From assembly GCA_030147325.1 (NCBI GenBank), contig JASLAA010000030.1, forward strand, positions 1-19,677: DNA of 19,677 nt. The letters are read 5' to 3'. Numbering within the stretch: the stretch's first letter is position 1; each line of letters opens with the position of its first letter. This document shows, one piece after another, positions 7,372-13,927 of the stretch. Below the pieces are notes generated by a model. That model saw nothing but the letters and a program-made list of their open reading frames with translations. It searched no databases and was not told the DNA's origin. Source of the stretch: Arthrobacter sp. Lineage in GTDB: Bacteria; Actinomycetota; Actinomycetes; Actinomycetales; Micrococcaceae. Both the position numbers and the translations under genes were made by a program.

Positions 7372-7794
7372 TTGCATCTCCGTCCCTCCGCCCTCGCCCT
7401 GGTGTTCGTCGGCGGGACGGCCGGAACCCTGGCGCGGTTCGGGCTCGCCGAGCTGGTCCCGACACCCGCCGGGCTCCCGCTCGGCATCTTCCTGATCAAC
7501 GTCACGGGGGCATTCGCCCTCGGTGTCCTCCTCGAGGCGCTCGCGCGACGCGGCCCCGACGAGGGACACCGCCGTGCGGTGCGGCTGCTCGCCGGCACGG
7601 GCTTTCTCGGCGGGTTCACCACCTACAGTGCGCTGGCCGTCGATGCCGCGCTGCTGACGGGTTCCGGGCGGACGGGTGCAGGGATCGCCTACCTCGTCGG
7701 GTCGGTGCTCGCGGGCCTCGCCGCCGCGGCAGCAGGGGTCGTCGTGGGGCGACGCCTCGGCCCTCCGCCCGCCGTCCCGGGTGATGCACGGTGA
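7372..7794 (+). CDS. crcB: Fluoride-specific ion channel CrcB/Fluc, first copy
   Basis: This small four-helix membrane protein of the CrcB/Fluc family exports fluoride and protects cytosolic enzymes such as enolase. The sequence shows LVFVGGTAGTLARFGLAE in helix 1, the conserved Asn of LINVTGAFALG in helix 2, and GTGFLGGFTTYSA, which carries the helix-3 break and the Phe/Thr/Ser residues that line the pore. The frame has no ATG; the TTG at 7372 is chosen because it gives a normal N-terminus and 140 residues. A TTG at 7324, overlapping the hydrolase stop, would add 16 residues. No strong ribosome-binding site supports either. The stop overlaps the next gene as GTGA. Two adjacent crcB genes are common in Gram-positive bacteria, where the two proteins can form a heterodimeric channel. 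Confidence 0.9.
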   Translation: MHLRPSALALVFVGGTAGTLARFGLAELVPTPAGLPLGIFLINVTGAFALGVLLEALARRGPDEGHRRAVRLLAGTGFLGGFTTYSALAVDAALLTGSGRTGAGIAYLVGSVLAGLAAAAAGVVVGRRLGPPPAVPGDAR

Positions 7795-8171
7795 GCGCCG
7801 GACTCGTCCTCGCTCTCGGTGTCGCGGGCGGCCTGGGATCGGTCGCCCGTTTCATGCTCGACGGCGTCATCCGTACCCGCGTCCGCACCGCGTCCCCCCT
7901 CGGCACGATGACCGTGAACATCAGCGGTTCGCTGGCGCTCGGTCTCCTGAGCGGGCTCGCGCTCGCAGCACTCCTGCCGCCCGGGTGGGCGCTCGTCCTC
8001 GGCGGCGGTTTCCTCGGCGGGTACACCACGTTCAGCACCGCGAGTGCCGAGACGGTGCGGCTGGTGCAGGCGGGCCGGACGACGGCGGCTCTGCTCACGG
8101 GCGGAGGTACGGCGCTGGCCGCCTTCGCTGCGGCGGGAGCAGGCCTGTCGCTGGCACTCCTGTTCACCTAG
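7791..8171 (+). CDS. crcB: Fluoride-specific ion channel CrcB/Fluc, second copy
   Basis: A 126-residue paralogue of the preceding gene, of typical family length. Conserved features are the N-terminal GVAGGLGSVARFMLDG, the Asn in MTVNISGSLALG, and GGGFLGGYTTFSTASAET, which includes the TTFST stretch that forms the fluoride path and central sodium site. Four hydrophobic segments are visible. The GTG start overlaps the TGA of the first crcB, so translation is coupled and the two subunits should be made in similar amounts, as expected for a heterodimeric dual-topology pair. Together with the hydrolase it ends a three-gene run. Confidence 0.93.
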   Translation: MSAGLVLALGVAGGLGSVARFMLDGVIRTRVRTASPLGTMTVNISGSLALGLLSGLALAALLPPGWALVLGGGFLGGYTTFSTASAETVRLVQAGRTTAALLTGGGTALAAFAAAGAGLSLALLFT

Positions 8172-8205
8172 GATGCAGTTCCACCCATCGGACGAGGAGG
8201 ACCCC

Positions 8206-8508
8206 ATGGAGACGACGAGTGGCGTGCACGCCGGGCTGCAGGTAGAGATCGTGCCTGCTCTCGATCCCGGTGCCGACGCGGCGGTGCAGGTACCAGGAGA
8301 GCCGGGATCCGGCGCTCCGCCGCATGCCGCCGGACTCCAGGTGTCGCAACCCGAGGCCGTCGACGACGGGCCGGACTACGCGAACGCGGCGCTCCTGCGC
8401 GGCGGTGACTCGGCGCAGGTCGGAGCCCCGGTCCTCGGTGTCGGCTCCGATCCCGACCTCTCCTGTTCCTTCGAGTCCGGGGCCGTCGGCGGCGACGGCG
8501 GGGAGTAG
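8206..8508 (+). CDS. Possible small hypothetical protein, family not recognised
   Basis: An ORF of 100 residues begins with ATG 8206 behind an excellent ribosome-binding site (GAGGAGG, 5 nt before the ATG), 34 bp after the second crcB. The product is acidic and rich in Gly, Ala, Val and Pro. It contains no lysine, and has no signal peptide, membrane helix or motif that I recognise. Two overlapping minus-strand frames across 8164-8580 are also open but arginine-rich and look like GC-driven shadows. It may be a small accidental ORF, a decayed gene, or a real lineage-specific protein. The ribosome-binding site is the only positive evidence. If real, it would be the fourth gene of the hydrolase-crcB-crcB run. 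The rest of 8172-8609 holds the repeats listed separately and no other supportable gene. Confidence 0.3.
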   Translation: METTSGVHAGLQVEIVPALDPGADAAVQVPGEPGSGAPPHAAGLQVSQPEAVDDGPDYANAALLRGGDSAQVGAPVLGVGSDPDLSCSFESGAVGGDGGE

Positions 8509-8539
8509 ATCCGTCGCGACCCGCGGCGGATGACCGGCG

Positions 8540-8567
8540 ACCTGTTGGGCCGGGCACGCACCTGTTG
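8540..8567 (+). repeat. Direct repeat ACCTGTTG, two copies 20 bp apart, upstream of the MFS gene
   Basis: ACCTGTTG occurs at 8540-8547 and again at 8560-8567, start to start 20 bp, about two helical turns. The pair sits between two arms of an inverted repeat, CGCGACCC (8515-8522) and GGGTCGCG (8587-8594). It ends 30 bp upstream of the -10 box of the MFS gene. The layout resembles a regulator-binding region but matches no operator I can name. Confidence 0.4.
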
Positions 8568-8597
8568 AACGGCATCCCACGCCGCCGGGTCGCGGAC

Positions 8598-8603
8598 TAG
8601 GGT
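8598..8603 (+). promoter_or_regulatory. -10 box (TAGGGT) of a leaderless promoter, MFS gene
   Basis: TAGGGT fits TANNNT and is followed by exactly 6 nt and then GTG at 8610, so transcription should start at or next to the start codon. The lack of a ribosome-binding site agrees with a leaderless mRNA. Confidence 0.6.
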
Positions 8604-8609
8604 GGGTTG

Positions 8610-9818
8610 GTGCCCAAGGAAACCTTCGACATCCGCGCGATCGCCGTCGGCGCCTACGGCCCGTCGCTGCTGTACGGGGTCGCGACCGGCGCCATCCTCC
8701 CGGTCATCGCCCTGACCGCGCGTGACCTGGGGGCCGATATCGCGACAGCCGCGCTGGTCATCACGCTGACGGGTATCGGATCCCTGGTCACCAACGTCCC
8801 GGCCACCCTGATCGCCACCCGTCTCGGGGAGCGGAAGGCCCTCGTCGGAGCGGCAGTGTGGTGTGCGGCAGCGATGTTCCTGGCCCTTGCCGCCCCGACG
8901 CTCGCCGTGTTCTCCGCCGCGGTGTTCATGGTCGGCATGGCGGGTGCGGTCTTCGGACTCGCCCGCCAGAGCTATCTGACCGAAGCCGTGCCGGTGCACT
9001 TCCGGGCGAGGGCGCTGTCCACCCTCGGTGGCGTGACCCGGATCGGGGTGTTCGCCGGTCCCTTCGCGGCGGCCCTGGCCATGAGCGTGCTGGGCCTCGA
9101 CGGAGCCTACTGGGTGGGAGGGGTTGCAAGCCTCGCGGCGGCGGTCCTCAGCTGGAGGGTCCCCGAGCTCGGATCGCGGGGGGTGGGGGTGGCGCCGAGC
9201 GGTCCGGCCGCTCCTACCGTGCGCTCGATCCTGGGCAGCCACTCCCGCATCTTCGCGACAGTGGGCATCGGCGTGCTGCTGATCGCCGCCGTCCGGGCCA
9301 CGCGGCAGGCGGTGCTTCCGCTCTGGGCCGAGAGCATCGGGTTGGACGCGTCGGCGACAGCCCTGATCTACGGGCTGTCCGGCGCCATCGACATGCTCAT
9401 CTTCTATCCGTCCGGCAAGGTGATGGATCTGAAGGGCCGCCGCTGGATCGCCGTGCCGTGCATGCTCATCATGGGAACGGCCCTGACACTGCTGCCCCTG
9501 GCGGGGGATGCCGCCGGACTCCTCCTCGTCGCCCTGCTCATCGGCTTCGGCAACGGCATCGGCTCGGGCATCGTCATGACCCTCGGGGCCGACTTCTCGC
9601 CGACTCCCGGCCGGCCCCAGTTCCTCGGGATCTGGCGCCTGCTCACGGATTTCGGGACCATGGGCGGACCGGGGCTGCTCTCACTCGTGACGGCGCTCGC
9701 GACGCTCTCCGCGGGGATCTGGGCGACAGCTGTCCTGGGGTTCCTCGGCGCGGCGGTGCTCTGGTACTGGATACCGCGCGCACGGCCGGTCACGCCACGG
9801 GACCCGGCCGGGACCTGA
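8610..9818 (+). CDS. Major facilitator superfamily transporter
   Basis: This is a 402-residue membrane transporter with about 12 hydrophobic segments in two six-helix halves. They are separated by a cytoplasmic loop near residues 190-210 (VPELGSRGVGVAPSG). Helix 2-3 carries the MFS signature-like loop ATRLGERKALVGAA, and the matching position in the second half has SGKVMDLKGRRWIAVP, the typical G-x3-D-x2-GRR form. The family resembles drug or small-molecule efflux permeases, but the substrate cannot be read from sequence. The GTG at 8610 is preferred because it lies 6 nt after a TAGGGT -10 box; the adjacent TTG at 8607 is the alternative. The gene is single and converges with the alcohol dehydrogenase operon. 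Confidence 0.88.
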   Translation: MPKETFDIRAIAVGAYGPSLLYGVATGAILPVIALTARDLGADIATAALVITLTGIGSLVTNVPATLIATRLGERKALVGAAVWCAAAMFLALAAPTLAVFSAAVFMVGMAGAVFGLARQSYLTEAVPVHFRARALSTLGGVTRIGVFAGPFAAALAMSVLGLDGAYWVGGVASLAAAVLSWRVPELGSRGVGVAPSGPAAPTVRSILGSHSRIFATVGIGVLLIAAVRATRQAVLPLWAESIGLDASATALIYGLSGAIDMLIFYPSGKVMDLKGRRWIAVPCMLIMGTALTLLPLAGDAAGLLLVALLIGFGNGIGSGIVMTLGADFSPTPGRPQFLGIWRLLTDFGTMGGPGLLSLVTALATLSAGIWATAVLGFLGAAVLWYWIPRARPVTPRDPAGT

Positions 9819-9829
9819 CGTCCCGGCCG
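9805..9829. terminator. Hairpin over the MFS stop codon, likely bidirectional terminator
   Basis: A perfect 10-bp GC-rich stem, CGGCCGGGAC / GTCCCGGCCG, encloses a 5-nt loop that contains the TGA stop of the MFS gene. It lies 14 bp from the end of the convergent gene at 9844, so it could serve both. There is no T-run, which is common for actinobacterial terminators. Confidence 0.6.
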
Positions 9830-9843
9830 CGTGGTGCTGCGGC

Positions 9844-10434
9844 TCAGCGGCGGGCGCGACGGGCGATGGCCCGGGCCGCGATCACCGCTCCGGCCGTCGC
9901 GGCCACCCACGGTCCGCCGACGATGATCGGATCCATCCATTGGTGGTTGACGTCCACCCGGTTCTTCCCGAAGCGGGAAGCGATGCCGTGCCTGCGTCCT
10001 TCGGACAGGATCCCCGTCTCGGTGATCGGGTTGTCCGGCCGCAGCGAGGCGAGTGATGCCACATGGGCACCCCAGGCATCGACACGGTCCGCGAAGATCA
10101 GGATGAGCCAGTGTGCGGCGCGCCCCTCACCGTACCGGTAGGCGTAGCGCCGGATGCTGCCCGAGACACCGTGCAGCGGTGCACTCGTGCCGAACACCGG
10201 GGTCAACTGCCCGTGTTCGATCGACCGTTCCCGGTTCTCCCCGCCCTGCTGCTCCTCGGGGTAGTCCCAGTGCGCGCCGGTGCTTCCGGGATCGTAGACC
10301 TCGCGCGGGTAGGAGGGGCGGTCCTTCGGATCCAGGTCCGCACCCCAGCCCGGGATGCGTGCGCGGAGGGCTTCCGCGCTGGGGATGTCCTTGGGCTTGT
10401 TCGCGACGTAGGGAGTCGACGGCTCGGACGGCAT
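9844..10434 (-). CDS. Conserved hypothetical protein paired with alcohol dehydrogenase, C-terminal membrane helix
   Basis: This 196-residue protein has unknown function. The N-terminal 60 residues are hydrophilic and proline-rich (IPSAEALRARIPGWGADLD, then REVYDPGSTGAHWDYP). The middle has LTPVFGTSAPLHGVSGSIRR and HWLILIFADRVDAWG. Near the end VNHQWMDPIIVGGPWVAATAGAV leads into one hydrophobic helix and a basic tail, RAIARRARR. The single C-terminal helix suggests membrane anchoring with the main body in the cytoplasm. It begins 9 nt after the dehydrogenase stop, and its AGGAG ribosome-binding site overlaps that stop codon, so the two genes form an operon. From memory, similar proteins sit beside zinc dehydrogenases of this type in other bacteria, so a shared role such as aldehyde or solvent stress is plausible but inferred. 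Confidence 0.8.
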   Translation of the reverse strand: MPSEPSTPYVANKPKDIPSAEALRARIPGWGADLDPKDRPSYPREVYDPGSTGAHWDYPEEQQGGENRERSIEHGQLTPVFGTSAPLHGVSGSIRRYAYRYGEGRAAHWLILIFADRVDAWGAHVASLASLRPDNPITETGILSEGRRHGIASRFGKNRVDVNHQWMDPIIVGGPWVAATAGAVIAARAIARRARR

Positions 10435-10443
10435 GATGGTCTC

Positions 10444-11592
10444 CTAGCTCGGGTTCGCGATGATGATCGGCTTGATGCAGTTGTCGAGCTTCGCCGAGAA
10501 CATGTGGTAACCCTCGGCGATGTGCTCGAGGGGTATCCGGTGCGTGACGATGTCGTTCGGCTTGAGGAAGCCGTTCTGGATGTGCTCGAACAGGCGGGGC
10601 CACTGCCGCTTGACCGGCGTCTGGTTCATGCGCAGCGTCAGCCCTTTGTTGAGCGCGTCACCGAACTTCACTGCGCTGAAGATGGGACCGTAGGCGCCGA
10701 CGACGGACACGGTGCCCCCCTTGCGCGCCGAGTCGATGGCCCAGTTCAGCGCGACGGGGGAGCCGCCCTGCAGCTTGAGCTTGGTGCCCGTCACCTGCTG
10801 GATGAAGTTGCCGTCCGCCTCCGCGCCGACCGCGTCGATCACGACGTCGGCCCCGAGGAAATCGGTGGTCCTCTTCATCTCGACCACGATGTCGTCGTAC
10901 TCGGCGAAGTTGAAGGTCTCGGCCTGGGCGAAGCTGCGGGCCTTCTCGAGTCGGTACTCGAGGTGGTCGATGACGATCACCCGACCCGCGCCCATGAGCC
11001 AGGCCGACTTGGCGGCGAAGAGTCCCACGGGCCCCGCGCCGAAGACCACCACGGTGTCACCCTCGACGATGTCCCCGAGCTGCGCGCCGAAGTAACCCGT
11101 TGCCAGGGCGTCGGTCAGCAGCACCGCGTCCTCGCTGTCCATCCAGTCGGGGATGATCGTGGGACCGACGTCGGCGAAGGGCACGCGCACGAACTCGGCC
11201 TGCCCGCCGTCGTAGCCGCCCGTCGTGTGCGAGTAGCCGTAGATCCCGCCGACCGCCGTCGCGTTCGGGTTCACGTTGTGGCAGTTCGAGTAGAGCCCGC
11301 GCGCACAGTAGTAGCAGGACCCGCAGTAGACGTTGAAGGGGACCATGACGCGATCGCCGCGGGCGAGGTTCCGGACGGAGGGTCCCACCTCCTCGACGAC
11401 GCCGATGAACTCGTGACCGAAGGTGTGACCGATGCGGGTGTCGGGCATCAGGCCGTGGTACAGATGCAGGTCCGAGCCGCAGATGGCTGCCGTGGTCACC
11501 CGGATGATGGCGTCGTTCGGGTGCTCGATCTTCGGCATGGGTTTTTCCTCGACCCGGATCTTGTAGGGCCCGCGGTACACCATGGCTTTCAT
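10444..11592 (-). CDS. Zinc-dependent alcohol dehydrogenase (glutathione-independent formaldehyde dehydrogenase-like)
   Basis: This 382-residue medium-chain dehydrogenase oxidises alcohols or hydrated aldehydes with NAD(P). It has the catalytic zinc ligands Cys38 (AAICGSDLHLYHG) and His60-Glu61 (FGHEFIGVVEEVG), and the structural zinc cysteines 90, 93, 96 and 104 in VYCGSCYYCARGLYSNC. The Rossmann motif is VVVFGAGPVGLFAAK near residue 180. The long insert around SPVALNWAIDSARKGG and the overall length (usual ADH about 345-350) match the glutathione-independent formaldehyde dehydrogenase-like branch. ATG 11592 (MKAMVYRGP) is chosen because the conserved N-terminus begins there and an AAAGG site precedes it; an ATG at 11631 would add a basic stretch. 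The physiological substrate is not known. It is the first gene of a two-gene operon. Confidence 0.92.
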   Translation of the reverse strand: MKAMVYRGPYKIRVEEKPMPKIEHPNDAIIRVTTAAICGSDLHLYHGLMPDTRIGHTFGHEFIGVVEEVGPSVRNLARGDRVMVPFNVYCGSCYYCARGLYSNCHNVNPNATAVGGIYGYSHTTGGYDGGQAEFVRVPFADVGPTIIPDWMDSEDAVLLTDALATGYFGAQLGDIVEGDTVVVFGAGPVGLFAAKSAWLMGAGRVIVIDHLEYRLEKARSFAQAETFNFAEYDDIVVEMKRTTDFLGADVVIDAVGAEADGNFIQQVTGTKLKLQGGSPVALNWAIDSARKGGTVSVVGAYGPIFSAVKFGDALNKGLTLRMNQTPVKRQWPRLFEHIQNGFLKPNDIVTHRIPLEHIAEGYHMFSAKLDNCIKPIIIANPS

Positions 11593-11621
11593 TCGTCGCA
11601 CCTTTCGTCGCTGTTCCGGCC

Positions 11622-11650
11622 AGCGTTCCACCGTGCCGCCGGTGCTTCAA
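11622..11650 (-). promoter_or_regulatory. Candidate promoter of the alcohol dehydrogenase operon
   Basis: On the minus strand, TTGAAG (11650-11645) and AACGCT (11627-11622) are separated by 17 nt. Transcription would start near 11614, leaving about 22 nt that include the AAAGG site before ATG 11592. The -35 is good; the -10 deviates from TANNNT at the first base. Confidence 0.45.
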
Positions 11651-11697
11651 CGAGTGGCGGGCGTGCGGAAAGGGGGTGCACAGGGTGGTCGGGAGTG

Positions 11698-12606
11698 TTA
11701 CGGCTGTTCCGTGGTGACGCGGGACTGGGCGGCGAAGAGCCAGCCGGCGGACGCTGCAAGGGTGAACCCGGTTCCGATGATCCACGCGAGGCCGGACCAG
11801 AAGAACAGGGGCACGGTGACGGGGACGGGGCCGGGTACCGGTTCCACTGCCTGCGCCCCGAGATAGAGGGCCGCCGACGCGAGGATGCCGCCGAGCCCGA
11901 GGACCCAGCACAGGACGAGCCAGTTGCGCGATGAGGCCCACCAGGCGCCGAAGCCCGTCCAGGTGTTCCAGGTGTCACCGGTCCGCATGATGACGAGGCC
12001 GCCGATCAGCGTCCACGTGCCGACCACCAGCAGTGCCGCCACGACGTCGGCCGGCCGGTGCCAGAGGTTGATGAATGTCGCCGCTCCGGCAAGGACCGAG
12101 TAGGCCCCTCCCGCGGCTGCCGCGAAGGGGCGCCAGCGGGGCGTCGCGATGATGAAGACGGCGGCTGCCGCGGATGCGGCGAGCGTCGTATGCCCTGAAG
12201 GTAATGAATTGAAGGTGAGCGTCGCGACACCGCGATCGGGACGGTCGAAGACCAGGTTCTTCAGGATCTGGGTGGTCAGGTTCGAGCTGCAGATGACGGC
12301 GATCGCGACCACGGCCGCGGCGTAGCGACGTCTCCGGAAGGCGACGAACAGGATGGCGGCGGTTGCGACGATGATCGAGATGGTGGGAAGGGTGTCCAGG
12401 AACCGCAGGAACGGGAGCTGGGTCTCCGACGTCGCGACCCCGGCCTCGCGCCACGCGGACTCGTCCGCCAATTGCCCCGTCGTGGTCCTGACGAAAGCCC
12501 AGTAGGTCCAGCCCAGCACGCCTGCGCAGGCCACGGCAGCCAGCACGAACAGCAGCGGTGAGCGGGCTGCCCGCGTCGAGCCGGAGGAGGATCGCTGCGA
12601 GGTCAT
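11698..12606 (-). CDS. PAP2-superfamily membrane phosphatase
   Basis: This 302-residue membrane protein has about six to eight hydrophobic segments. It carries the PAP2 motifs in order: Lys116 to Pro123 (KNLVFDRP), Pro136-His139 (PSGH, catalytic His139) and His183-Asp187 (HRPAD). Family members remove phosphate from lipid phosphates such as phosphatidate or undecaprenyl pyrophosphate at the outer membrane face. The third motif normally reads SR-x5-H-x3-D; here the position of the Arg is Thr177, while His183 and Asp187 are kept. An extra C-terminal third (residues 215-302) adds further membrane segments beyond a minimal PAP2 protein. The ATG at 12606 lacks a ribosome-binding site and has AACGAT 7 nt upstream, so it may be leaderless. 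It is divergent from menC with a 77-bp gap. Confidence 0.88.
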   Translation of the reverse strand: MTSQRSSSGSTRAARSPLLFVLAAVACAGVLGWTYWAFVRTTTGQLADESAWREAGVATSETQLPFLRFLDTLPTISIIVATAAILFVAFRRRRYAAAVVAIAVICSSNLTTQILKNLVFDRPDRGVATLTFNSLPSGHTTLAASAAAAVFIIATPRWRPFAAAAGGAYSVLAGAATFINLWHRPADVVAALLVVGTWTLIGGLVIMRTGDTWNTWTGFGAWWASSRNWLVLCWVLGLGGILASAALYLGAQAVEPVPGPVPVTVPLFFWSGLAWIIGTGFTLAASAGWLFAAQSRVTTEQP

Positions 12607-12671
12607 CGGTCCAATCGTTCCACAGGTACCTGGAGGTTCGTCACCTTCCCGTGATGTCCGGGCGGCTCCCG

Positions 12672-12677
12672 TAGCCT
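12672..12677 (+). promoter_or_regulatory. -10 box (TAGCCT) of a leaderless promoter, menC
   Basis: TAGCCT matches TANNNT, is followed by exactly 6 nt and then the GTG start of menC at 12684. No ribosome-binding site is present, as expected for a leaderless mRNA. Confidence 0.55.
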
Positions 12678-12683
12678 GACATC

Positions 12684-13715
12684 GTGCACCCTCAGCCGAT
12701 GCCCCCTGCCGGGCGCCCGTTCCTGCCTCCCCTCGAGGCCCTCGTCGCGTCGGCCCGAGTGGTCTCGGTGCCCATGCGGGTGAGATTCCGCGGTGTGCTC
12801 GTCCGGGAGGCGCTGCTGCTCCGCGGTCCTGCCGGGTGGGGCGAGTTCTGTCCCTTCCTCGAGTACGACGATGATGAGTCCGCCGCGTGGCTGGCGTGTG
12901 CCATCGAGGCCGCCTGGCTCGGGTTCCCCGCGCCGCTGCGTTCCTCGGTGCCCGTCAACGCGACGGTCCCCGCCGTGGAGCCGGGCGGGGTGGAGGCGGT
13001 GCTGTCCCGCTTCGGCGCCGTCGACGCGGTGAAGGTGAAAGTCGCCGAGCGGGGACAGTGCCTGGCTGACGACGTGGCGCGAATCGCCGAGGTCCGCCGG
13101 CTGCTGCCGCATGCAGGGCTCAAGGTGGACGCCAACGGCGGGTGGAGCGTGGAGCAGGCACTCGAAGCACTGGAGGCGCTCGCTCCCTTCGACCTGCAGT
13201 ACGTGGAGCAGCCGGTCCCGGACATCCCGGGGCTGCGTACCGTGCGCCTCGAACTGCGCCGCCGGGGCTCGGGCATCCTCGTCGCGGCCGACGAGAGCGT
13301 CCGCCGGCAGGAGGATCCTCTCCTCGTGGCCCGCGAGGACGCGGCCGATCTCCTCGTGATCAAGGCACCACCGCTCGGGGGGGTGCGGCGTGCCCTGGCC
13401 ATCATCGAGCGGGCCGGGCTGCCCGCGGTCGTCAGCTCGGCGCTGGAGACGTCCGTGGGGATCCGGGCCGGTATCGCCCTCGCGGCGGCCCTTCCGGATC
13501 TGCCCTACGCCTGCGGACTGGCAACGGTCTCGCTGATGGCCGGTGACGTCTCCGACACCTCGCTCGTGCCGCAGGACGGCACGCTCCCGGTCCGCGAGGT
13601 CGAGGTCGGGGAGCAGAAGCTGACGGAGTTCGCTGCCGGTCCGGACAGGACGCGGTGGTGGCTGGAGCGGCTGGGCCGCACCCACGCGGTACTCGCCGCC
13701 GCCCAGCAGGGCTGA
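12684..13715 (+). CDS. menC: o-Succinylbenzoate synthase
   Basis: This 343-residue enolase-superfamily enzyme dehydrates SHCHC to o-succinylbenzoate in menaquinone synthesis. The catalytic set is complete: Lys117 and Lys119 (AVKVKVAERG), the three metal ligands Asp149 (VDANGGWS), Glu175 (YVEQPV) and Asp203 (AADESV), and Lys227 (LLVIKAPPLGG). This spacing follows characterised MenC enzymes. An N-terminal capping domain (about residues 25-100) precedes the barrel. The length is slightly above the common 320 residues because of a proline-rich start. The GTG at 12684 fits the leaderless promoter. menD follows 2.4 kb downstream on the same strand, but phoX lies between them. No other men gene is in the window. 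Confidence 0.94.
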   Translation: MHPQPMPPAGRPFLPPLEALVASARVVSVPMRVRFRGVLVREALLLRGPAGWGEFCPFLEYDDDESAAWLACAIEAAWLGFPAPLRSSVPVNATVPAVEPGGVEAVLSRFGAVDAVKVKVAERGQCLADDVARIAEVRRLLPHAGLKVDANGGWSVEQALEALEALAPFDLQYVEQPVPDIPGLRTVRLELRRRGSGILVAADESVRRQEDPLLVAREDAADLLVIKAPPLGGVRRALAIIERAGLPAVVSSALETSVGIRAGIALAAALPDLPYACGLATVSLMAGDVSDTSLVPQDGTLPVREVEVGEQKLTEFAAGPDRTRWWLERLGRTHAVLAAAQQG

Positions 13716-13743
13716 CACCCGGGGGACGGGCGATCGCCGGGTG
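13716..13743 (+). terminator. Hairpin just after menC (candidate terminator)
   Basis: A 7-bp stem, CACCCGG / CCGGGTG, starts directly after the menC stop and encloses a 14-nt loop. The large loop and lack of a T-run make it a weak candidate, but its position between menC and the separately controlled phoX is sensible. Confidence 0.35.
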
Positions 13744-13822
13744 GTAGGTCCCGGTCCGTCCGCCGTCCAGCGAGGACACTCGGAGCATCCCGGCTGCAGC
13801 GCGACGACGGCGCGCCAGCCCT

Positions 13823-13855
13823 GTTCGGGCGGCGTTCACGCGGTGTTCACCGACG
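13823..13855 (+). promoter_or_regulatory. Probable PHO box: three tandem 11-bp direct repeats upstream of phoX
   Basis: GTTC begins at 13823, 13834 and 13845, exactly 11 bp apart. The units read GTTCGGGCGGC, GTTCACGCGGT and GTTCACCGACG. This is the design of PhoP-binding direct repeats in Streptomyces and relatives (11-bp units built on GTTCACC). A fourth GTTC lies at 13868, off phase by 1 bp. The site ends 72 bp before the ATG of phoX, a typical PhoP target. Induction by the PhoR-PhoP system under phosphate shortage is the natural reading. Confidence 0.7.
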
Positions 13856-13927
13856 CCCACCTCGGATGTTCAGGTGATCCCGACAGGGTGGGGGCGAACA
13901 CCGTTCCCCTGTGAGAGGTATCACCCC

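Noticed and set aside
8164..8580. Two minus-strand frames opposite the small ORF at 8206
   Set aside because: They are Arg-rich, have no ribosome-binding site or motif, and run past the crcB stop; typical GC shadow frames.
10063..11934. 623-codon plus-strand open frame across the dehydrogenase region
   Set aside because: It is antisense to two well-supported minus-strand genes and rich in Val, Asp, Arg and Gly with no domain; a GC-driven shadow.
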